Of a DNA stretch of 64,000 bases, positions 56,634 through 64,000 are shown one piece after another. A program made the translations under genes and the position numbers. Positions within the stretch are counted from its first letter, which is position 1, and every line of letters starts with the position of its first letter. This stretch comes from Conoideocrella luteorostrata (lineage: Eukaryota; Ascomycota; Sordariomycetes; Hypocreales; Clavicipitaceae). The stretch lies in assembly GCA_032433595.1 (NCBI GenBank), contig JASWJB010000075.1, forward strand, positions 1 through 64,000. Reading direction: 5' to 3'. Below the pieces are notes generated by a model that saw only the letters and a program-made list of their open reading frames with translations, was not told the DNA's origin and made no database searches.

Positions 56634-56702
56634 ATACAAATCACTGTACAAATCACTGTACGACAACTATACGAGCAACTGTACGAACAACTGTACAGGA
56701 GC
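56634..56702. repeat. CAAATCACTGTA / ACAACTGTACGA short repeats
   Basis: Three CAAATCACT(G/A)TA units of 12 bp are followed by related CAACTGTACGA-type units of about 15 bp. Confidence 0.6.
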
Positions 56703-58319
56703 AAGTCTCTCCATACGAAATAAAGGGCTTGATTGTTGCCTTGCGTGCCCAATCCGTACAGCTACTTAGTTCCCACCCACAAGCAGCGAATTTGTCATAT
56801 CATCTTGTACGCGCAATAATTACTCCGAGCTCTGCATCAGCACAATGCGTTTCTAGACTCGAATGCACGAGAGGATATCGAGACGATGGGCGTGGCCGCT
56901 TCTGAGGAGAGCCCGGTTCTTGATCAAGACTGTCAGCGACATGCGTCGTTTTGCACAGCGTTTGCTAGTCTTTTTAGGCTCTAGTTTTCGAATGCCCCGC
57001 CCCGAGGTTGTTTGCATTTGTATCGTAAGTGACTGCAATGCTGGGCGCCTCATGAAACACCAACCTTGATCTTTAGGCGCCGACGATATGCAGCCTTTTG
57101 TGGGCGGCTGACCGCGCTCGAGTATATACCATGGCGAGGAGGGCTTCATTGAGTGGTGGTGATGAAGCCATGTATGCCATGTGCAAGCTGTCTGTCCGCC
57201 CCCGCCGAGACCTGACCACTGTGGTCGACCAATCTCTCCGGCTATTGGTATGCATCAGCAAAAAGTGTAAAGTGTTCGATCTGACTGACTGCGTCCCTCT
57301 CCCCGCCGCCTATTGTATGCCGCACCGGTATGCTGCACCTCCAGGCGACCGACCAGGAATGAAGCCCCGTGCATTCTTGAGTGAGAATGTCCTGCTGAGC
57401 GTGCATGTGTTGGATAGAACGCTAGGAGACGCCTAAGACTAGGGAATGCCGATAAGCTAGGAAAGGCCGTAGCCTCGGTGACGCCAACGACAAGAGGAAT
57501 AGGCGCCAGAGGCAGGGAGGAGAGCAAGCATAAAAGGAAGCTTATGGACGGGAATTAGAAGAGGAGATCAGATCATCCATCATCATCAGTCTATCATCAT
57601 CAACATTCATCAATTTACATGCTTATTATTTTCCCTTCTAATTCACTTCCATATATCGCTTCCGAAAGCATGCGCTTGGCAAAGTAACCGCGCCATTGTA
57701 CCCAAGAAACAGTATATTCTAGCTACCCAAAAGGTGCAGAAACATAATGCCTCACTCGGTTCAACGCTGCTGCCTTGTGGTGCAGCCCACCCATCACCCA
57801 CCACCTCCGCTCATCCCGCTTATCCCGCTTATCCTGCTTATCCCACTGTCTGTTGTTATTGGGCTGGTCCCATGTCCAAGATTGTAAAGAAATTTTCATG
57901 CTGTGTGTCGTACAATAGTAACGCTTTATGACGAGTTTTTGACGCAACGGCTGAACTATTCTCAGGCAATGGCATCTGATACGCCCACCTTGATATGACC
58001 AAATAAGTAATGGAATAAGTAATAGAAGCGGGGTGCTAGCGTTGAACTGGTTGGAGTCTTATGGGCACGCATGACTGTTGTGTATTGCCTTGTTGGTGAA
58101 GGTGTGAGTGAGCATCGTAATGGCTCGGTGAATCGTGCACAACAGTAGCATTGTCTGGAGTGCAAGATAAATACCTGCCAGCCAGTGCGCGCTAATCTGC
58201 TCATCCTATTTTTATCTCTCAAAACAAGATAAAATTCGCCATTTCTATGCTCCGGTCGCTGACGATGGTAAATATATCTAAGAATGCTATCGCCGCAAGC
58301 TCCCTTCACCAACGCAAGG

Positions 58320-58531
58320 TGTAGGAAGCACAGGGCTTCTGATTTGACGTCAAAGGGTTCTTACACGAAGCAATAAGTAAAATAAAGTATTCAATTCATC
58401 TAATCTCTATCCAAGGAAGAAGAAGAAAAAGAACAGGAATGCCCCCGAGCGTGCCGTATAAAAGAGGCGCGCTAGGGTAGCCACGTGACCTTGTCCGCAA
58501 TTGCTTGTGTGCTTGACGAGGGATTCCAACA
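58320..58531 (-). repeat. LTR family B, minus orientation
   Basis: TGTAGGAAGCACAGGGCTTC to GGATTCCAACA. It shares AGGAATGCCCCCGAGCG, CCGTATAAAAGAGGCGCGCTA and CACGTGACCTTGTCCGCAAT with 17275-17491. Confidence 0.75.
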
Positions 58532-59873
58532 TTATCAGTGTCGCTTACATCATGTCTGTCGAAGTTACTGCCGCGAAAATATACTGGATTGTCGGACTTT
58601 GTTGAGCCAAATCCCTCGGAGTCTTCGAATCCAACGTTTTCTTTCGCGGTAAGCTTTGTATCTCGGAGTTCCAACCTTTGACTTGGATCGAGGCTGTGCG
58701 ATGCGAGCAGAACGCTTCTATCCATCTAACCAATTTCTCAGGAATACCTTTTGCTTTAGTCGTTGTATTAATAACAATCTCTCTTTGCAGACCCCATTGA
58801 AAGCTCTCTTACATCAAAACTGGTTAAGCTTACTACTTGGCTTCTTCTCCAAGCCACGTAGATATATTTTTGTAGTCAACAGAGCTTATGTGGTTGCCAA
58901 GAATAGTAGTGACTGAAATTAGAAGACTATTAAGCTGGTTGGTTGTTATTACCGATAATGTCGGCAATAGCTTGCGGCTTTCTACACCGTCCCTTAGTAG
59001 TAGAAATAGGCATGTCCTGTCGCCGTCGTCTGCTTCGCTCAAATGATAATGCATTACAAGATCGAATGAGTTGGGTGCACTTCGATTATTTGTCATTTGA
59101 CCAGTTGTGGATGTTCTACTGATGTAATTACTCGGCCTATAGTACTAGTACTTGTAGGATACCTCAAGTCTCGCTCTAGGTGTACCTTGGGTCTCGAAGC
59201 AACCAGACTCGTCTCCTACGTCATCCTGAAAGCCATCTAATTAGACTATTTATTCATCGCTGTTCAAGTTATTCCATAAATATATTAAGTCCTTTCACTA
59301 ACTCAAAACCTAACTAGTGTACCAGCGCCTTTGGAACAACGGACACCGATACCATAAAAGCACACGGGGCACATAAGTGTGCATGAAAAGGAATCACCCT
59401 TCGGATAGGATAATAGAATTGTGAGTGCTTATCTCCCTATTCACACAAAGCCAAAGAATACGCCCTCTCTGTAGGTAAATAAATATTTGTGGCCCAGACA
59501 TCGGCTAAGAGTCAATAATCCAGACAAATACCTAGACTTCAGCTACAATAAACCCTCCGATCTTGTACAGTACTGTATTGCAGAAGCACATGCTGTCGCC
59601 GACGAGGTCCGTAAGAACAACCAATCCGCTCGATCGTCTTCTAATTTCGGTCCACTATTCTTGGCAGGCGCATGGTACATCATTCGCAAGCACCACTGCC
59701 ACTGCTTGTCATCGGACCTCAGCCGTAGAAATTTGCCATGATATCCAAAACATCTGAAAACATACGACGCTGGCGCGTTGTGTTCGCTCACACTAGTGGG
59801 AGGTTCCAGGGATGTCTGCGTTGAGGCAGACGATGTTCTTCACAAGGCAGGTTTTCATGATACTGTTGGAATC
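58532..59873. other. Segment between two inverted LTRs
   Basis: 1.3 kb without a recognised retroelement protein or gene. As the LTRs face away from each other it is not the inside of one element. Confidence 0.5.
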
Positions 59874-60076
59874 CCTCGTTAAGTATACAAGCAATTGTAG
59901 ACAAGATCACGTGGCCACCCTAGCGCGCCTCTTTTATACAGCGCGCTTGGGGGCATTCCTCTTTTTCTTTTTCTTCTATCTTAGATAGCCACGAATGAAT
60001 TGAATTGGTTTGCACATTGTTTTGCTTCACCTTCCGGTATCATACTCTCGTCACCTGAAGCCCTGTGCTTCCTATA
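59874..60076 (+). repeat. LTR family B, plus orientation
   Basis: Begins TGTTGGAATCCCTCGTTAAG and ends CCCTGTGCTTCCTATA; the centre has CACGTGGCCACCCTAGCGCG and TTTTATACAGCGCGCTTGGG. It is inverted relative to 58320-58531 and ends 65 bp from the stop codon of the CHAT gene. Confidence 0.75.
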
Positions 60077-60140
60077 ATTTCCTATCGGGCCTAATGAATA
60101 AATATAAATACACCACTGATAACTACATACGAACACTGCT

Positions 60141-62486
60141 TCATGCCCCATAATGCACAAACTGTGCCCAATTCAGCGGCATATCGAGATCCCCTGCACG
60201 CACTGCCATCACCGCCCCCTGCAGCGCCGAAGCCACCTCGTTATTATTGATAGCTAACTGGCTCCCCCGTAATACCAAAGAGTAGAACCGCTTCGCTACC
60301 TCAACACACTCCGAGTCCCCAGCTGGCCACAGGCACCCCACAACATGCGGAAAACCCGCTATCTGGAACCCGCTAACAACATGAATCACTTCATCTGACA
60401 ATTCTGCCGCCTTACTCTCCGCCGTAGAGCATGCTGAGAGGTAGGCAATCTGCGCGTGTCTAAGCCGCAGCTCCGAAACCCTTTGGACTGTGAGTCGGTC
60501 TTGTTCGAAAGCCTGGTCAGACCCAGCACTCCTTTGTAGAATCAGACCACTGTTGGAAGGGTCTAAGTAGTCTAATGTTCCGTGGCATGCAAAATGTGCA
60601 ATACGACAGGTCTTGAGGATCCCTAAAACTTGATCCGCGCTGGGGTGGGTAAGAACTGTTGTATGCATTTGAGAGCGAGCCAAGTTGAGAATCTCCTCCG
60701 TCTCTTCTTTGACTCCAGGAAGGTTTCGTAACGCTTTCTTATCAGAAGGCCCTTTTGGCGACGTCGGCATTGCTGCAATAAGGATTGTGCCCTGTGCTAC
60801 CGGTGCATCCTCGACATGCTTCGCCTGATTTTGTGTATAAGCAAGAGCCTTGATCGATGGCGTGTATGAAGATATAATCCTGCTATAGGTGTTCTCCTTT
60901 GACTCTCTAGTATGTACCCCTGCAGCGTGGAAGGGCATCGAGCTCGCTAAACCGGATCCAATCCACCATACTCGCAGACGGCCTTCGCTTGGATGTTTCT
61001 GTGTAGCGGAGATCTCGGAGAGGATGTGTTTAACACAGGCATGCCAAAGCCAAGAAAGATACTTTAAGAACTGATCGTTTTTATATCACTGCTCAGACCT
61101 CTTTTTCGTTGACCAATCTTTACTTACCCAAGACCACGCATCAGATGCTGACAACTCAGGAAGAGCAATTATTTTCAGTGAATTACGGGAGATAAGAATG
61201 GCATCACTTCGAAAGTCGGTGATGTTGATAACTACAATGCAGCCTTCAGCAACAGTTTCCTGCATTTCAGCAACAGTTTCCCCAAGCATAAAGCGCTCAT
61301 AACCGGGAAGGCATCTGATTTCCTTCAAGCACGTATCTAGCTCGGCCGCAGCTTCTCGTCGGCGCTTTGGTATCAAAGTTTCAACCACATCGGGAGCGCT
61401 TTGACGGACAGGTGGATTCATTTCGTCTACGAGACTCTGATATTGGTCGGCTAATTGAGAATGGTCTCGGCGGAGTGAAAAGACATCAGTGCGGTCATCT
61501 AACAATTGACTGATGATGACAGCCCGCCCCTGCTCGAGACATTCGAGGGCCTCACTAAATCGATTCGCGGATAGGAGGAAGGCACATAGGTCAGAAGCGA
61601 CGCCTGCGAATGTTGAAATGACGAACTGCTGGTCATTGCGATCAAGGGCACGTGTATGGACTGAAGGAAGAAGAATGAGTATTTCTTTTCCAAGATCGAT
61701 GGCTTCGTCAACTCTATGCTGCCTAGCAAGTAGTTTCAAACATCTAGCAGCAGCTCTCACACGATAGAAGGGCACAGCGTTCAGACACGCCCAAGCCTCG
61801 AGAAGATAAGTTGAGGCCTCTTTCAAGTCCCCAATCTCTCTAGTCCACGCATATCGGCTCTCAAGCTTGTTTCCAAGGTTATTCAACCACCCTGCCCGGT
61901 CTGGATGGTCGTCTGGCGTAGATTCTACAGCTTGCCGTGATATCTGTATTGCCTCTTCCAGGTCCCCCATCTCTCTAGTCCGCTCATATCGGCTCTCAAG
62001 CCCATGTCCAAGGTTATTCAACCGCCCTGCCCGGTCTGGATGGTTATCTGGCGTTAATTCCACAGCTTGCCGTGATATCTGGATCGCCTCTTCGAGGTCC
62101 CCCATCTCTCCAGTCTGCTTATATCGGCTCTCAAGCTTGCTTCCAAGGTTATTCAACCACCCTGCCCGGTCTGGATGGTCGTTTGGCGTCGATTCCACAG
62201 CTTGCCGTGATATCTGGATCGCCTCTTCGAGGTCCCCTATCTCTCCAGTCCGCTCATATTGTTCAATGAGGAATACCCCAAGATCGTTCAACCGCGGTGT
62301 AAATGATTGATTTGTGTCATTTGTCAGGCGCATACCCAGCTTAGCCAAGAATACGGCTTCGCTAATGTCATCTCTTCTTCCTGTTTGCCTGTATTTCCTG
62401 TATGCGCTGAATGCAAGCTCCGATAGAAGATTAGGGATATCTTCCGTATGGATGCCGGTATCTGCCATAAATGCCGCGATATTCAT
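60141..62486 (-). CDS. TPR - CHAT caspase-like protease
   Basis: TPR repeats followed by a CHAT (caspase HetF associated with TPRs) cysteine protease, about 762 aa. N-terminal residues 1-215 contain four or more 42-residue TPR units (RLNNLGxxLESRYxxTxExG, DLEEAIQISRQAVE, HPDRAGW), encoded by nearly identical 126-bp DNA repeats. A helical linker (SALECLEQGRAVII, LDDRTDVFSLRRDH) leads to CHAT: catalytic His in AHFACHGTLDY, catalytic Cys in YLSACSTAES, and VVGCLWPAGD. In the main frame a TGA lies at 61086-61088, but GTAAGT at 61127 and CAG at 61071 bound a 57-nt (19-codon) intron that removes it in frame; I use this model (exons 62486-61128 and 61070-60141). If that intron is not spliced the protease domain is lost. 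It stands divergently to a gasdermin-like gene and could be its activating protease. Confidence 0.82.
61867..62270. repeat. 126-bp coding tandem repeats (TPR units)
   Basis: Three successive segments share long near-identical DNA, e.g. TTATTCAACC(A/G)CCCTGCCCGG and ACAGCTTGCCGTGATATCTG, at 126-bp spacing. They encode TPR units of the CHAT protein. Such close DNA identity indicates recent unit turnover. Confidence 0.85.
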
Positions 62487-63242
62487 TCCAATAATGACGA
62501 GTCTAAGGTTTGTTTGGGATTTGTTTCGTCACTGGCTGACTGAGGTCGTTCATAAGGATATGTCATAATGATCGGAGTCGGGATTCTATTTCGCCCGGAG
62601 GGATGTCCCTAGAGGGCCTGGTTGCGAATCTATACGGTCCGCCCATTCGTCACATATCACCTCAAGCCCCACCCCCTCTTATCCCACAAGCACCGCCTCG
62701 TCGCTTTATGCCTTGCTTGACAGGCCCGCTCGAGGGCCAATTCCACAAGTGTTTAGCGGCCTATCTTCAGTAGCCGAAGCCTGGTCTGTTGATTTAGTCC
62801 ATCGCTGCGTCCTCTCAAACCGTCACTCTCGGTCCCGTATCTAGCCTCTTTGTTGCTTTGGCGAATTTGATTGTAGCCTTAAACACGTCCGTGTTCGGCG
62901 CCCATTTTTATCGTCCGATGCCGCCTTCCCACCATATAGCACCATGATCACTTCATTGCTACCTAATTGACGCATTGTAGGCATCGCATATTGCGTATCA
63001 TAGCAGGCTTCTATACCGGCTCCTATTCTGCCTAATTTGTGGCGGTGGCTCATTCGCTGTGCCTCGCCGAGCCATATTACGCACTGCCTCTTCAATGCCC
63101 AAACAAGCGGCCTCAATAAGCGCGACTTTGCCACCACACACCGTCGCTGGTCAAATCTATGATTATTTGTCTACATAATGTTCATAATTTTGGAACATTA
63201 AGCTCCTCGCTCATTCTGATTCAATTGGAAAGCTTTTCAACG
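62487..63242. promoter_or_regulatory. Divergent intergenic/promoter region between CHAT and gasdermin-like genes
   Basis: 756 bp with no convincing gene (ORFs here lack domains). It must hold the promoters of both divergent genes, which would allow shared control. I recognise no specific site. Confidence 0.5.
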
Positions 63243-64000
63243 ATGGCCGCGACAGTTATTCCATCTTCATTTTTGCTGCCGCTTGAGTCCGTTAGGCTGG
63301 GGAGATTCATTACAAATATTCACCACCCACATGAGGGTTACTATGAACCCCCATGTGTCGACTTGCCCAAGGCCATCATGATGCAGTTCTCTTTTTCTAG
63401 CCAGGTTCAACAGAATAGCAAGATGCAATTTGGGTCTGCATTGACGTCTCTGATATCCGCAGGATTCTCCAAGCGTCTTCAATCTCACATCCATCTAGCA
63501 CCAGCCCGTGGTAGCAATTACTCCCTTGACAACTCCGATGCATGGTTTGACAGGGTAGTTGGCATCCCGGACACGAGGAAGTGGATCGAAAAAGCAGCCC
63601 TCCGCGGCCACAAGATCTACGTCATAGTCGGCATTCAAACATTTACCAATACCCGCATCGTCCAGAAGTCAGCCCGAGGGCAACAAACCGGGGGCAAAGT
63701 CAACGCGCCAATCAGCGTCTCTCTTGCAGCTGCCACCACTATTATGCCTTTCGCCGAGCTTATTGATCCCGCAATTCATGGGGAACATCAGTTTATCGAG
63801 AGCGATCAACTATGCCTCCTCGCTCCTGGCGAGCAAGTGTGTTCTCTGCAGTACCGCGAGGTTAAAACCAGGTGGTTATCTAGCCGACTGATCGAACCAC
63901 TGCAACTCTCAAAAACCCGTCACTGGTCATGCATGGAGGGAGACAGGCGCGACGCATATGAGGAAAGTGATGAAGAAGACGAGGATATAATCGAGGTGGG
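63243..64000 (+). CDS. Gasdermin-like protein (partial, runs off the window)
   Basis: Open from ATG 63243 to the window end (252 codons, no stop, no intron). It starts MAATVIPSSFLLPLESVRLG, followed by RFITNIHHPHEGYY. The middle has NYSLDNSDAWFDRVVGIPDT, then TRKWIEKAALRGHKIYVIVG, then VNAPISVSLAAA, LLAPGEQVCSLQYREVKTRW, and an acidic end (EESDEEDEDIIEV). The order (a Leu/Asp turn with W, a helix with R and W, G-x-IYVIVG strand, a Gly/Thr loop, and APGEQVxxLQYRxV) parallels the pore-forming N-domain of gasdermins, and the length fits fungal gasdermins (about 250-300 aa). In known fungal systems a short C-terminal tail is cut off by a neighbouring protease; the acidic tail here could be such a tail. 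Assignment is by pattern, unproven. No signal peptide: intracellular. Confidence 0.55.
   Translation, partial: MAATVIPSSFLLPLESVRLGRFITNIHHPHEGYYEPPCVDLPKAIMMQFSFSSQVQQNSKMQFGSALTSLISAGFSKRLQSHIHLAPARGSNYSLDNSDAWFDRVVGIPDTRKWIEKAALRGHKIYVIVGIQTFTNTRIVQKSARGQQTGGKVNAPISVSLAAATTIMPFAELIDPAIHGEHQFIESDQLCLLAPGEQVCSLQYREVKTRWLSSRLIEPLQLSKTRHWSCMEGDRRDAYEESDEEDEDIIEV

Larger units (their letters stand above)
56017..58319. other. Gene-free region with short tandem repeats
   Basis: No domain-bearing ORF. Holds short repeats: 13-bp GATTACGGCAG units (56124-56176), GAATGCAGATTGC twice (56340-56370), CAAATCACT(G/A)TA units (56634-56700) and CTTATCCCG units (57807-57850), plus CAT-rich tracts near 57577-57605. 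Confidence 0.45.

Noticed and set aside
58320..60076. A complete LTR retrotransposon between two LTRs
   Set aside because: The two LTRs are in opposite orientation and no gag/pol sequence lies between them.
61086..61088. TGA first read as a nonsense mutation separating TPR and CHAT halves
   Set aside because: A consensus 57-nt in-frame intron spans it, so a functional spliced gene is the better model, although unproven.

Overview
The window comes from a filamentous ascomycete (Pezizomycotina). Genes carry short 50-120 nt introns with GTAAGT/GTATGT-type donors and CTAAC-like branch sites. Gene families are typical of moulds (NACHT/WD40 and NB-ARC/TPR STAND proteins, nucleoside-phosphorylase-domain proteins, CmcJ-like oxygenases, DHA1 transporters). 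LTR remnants, MITE-like elements and C-to-T-type stop codons suggest past RIP-like mutation. Gene density is low and pseudogenes are many, so this looks like an accessory or subtelomeric-type region rather than core genome.

Layout. 1.3-6.3 kb: intact STAND protein (hydrolase-NACHT-propeller). 6.4-8.6 kb: intronless fusion of a Gfo/Idh/MocA dehydrogenase and a DegT-type sugar aminotransferase, bacterial in character. 9-11 kb: decayed 2EXR gene and open sequence. 11.2-12 kb: solo LTR and a tiny spliced gene. 13.4-14.5 kb: CmcJ-like pseudogene with two TGA codons. 15.4-17.2 kb: four-exon MFS transporter. 17.3-19.3 kb: LTR remnants. 19.8-20.8 kb: isochorismatase-type hydrolase. 22.1-23.2 kb: intact CmcJ-like gene. 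23.5 kb: small protein. 24.6 kb: MITE-like element. 25.4-26.9 kb: unknown protein with a C-terminal membrane segment. 27.0-28.4 kb: class I/II aminotransferase. 28.8-29.3 kb: inverted-repeat element and 42-bp minisatellite. 29.35-32.7 kb: NB-ARC-TPR STAND gene.

32.9-39.9 kb is a gene graveyard: LINE fragment, cysteinyl-tRNA synthetase fragment, cyclin pseudogene, APH-kinase pseudogene riddled with TAG, Gypsy integrase fragment with an LTR, and another LTR. 40.2-42.6 kb: six-exon gene joining a nucleoside-phosphorylase domain to a ubiquitin-like domain and a CxxC/CxxC knuckle; a second phosphorylase fragment lies at 43.1 kb. 47.1-48.9 kb: secreted type-B carboxylesterase/lipase. 49.7-50.8 kb: degenerate repeats. 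51.1-51.8 kb: secreted Cys-rich protein with an aerolysin-like Ser/Thr-rich core. 53.6-54.7 kb: APH-like kinase. 55.8 kb: small helical protein. 58.3-60.1 kb: two inverted LTRs.

60.1-62.5 kb (minus) encodes a TPR-CHAT (caspase-like) protease. Divergently from it, 63.2 kb to the window end (plus) encodes a protein whose pattern resembles fungal gasdermins. Fungal gasdermin-like genes are known to sit beside protease genes, including CHAT genes, that activate them. With two STAND receptors and a phosphorylase-ubiquitin-like protein in the same 64 kb, the window reads as an innate-immunity / regulated-cell-death island mixed with metabolic genes and transposon debris. The gasdermin assignment rests on pattern recognition and is an inference.
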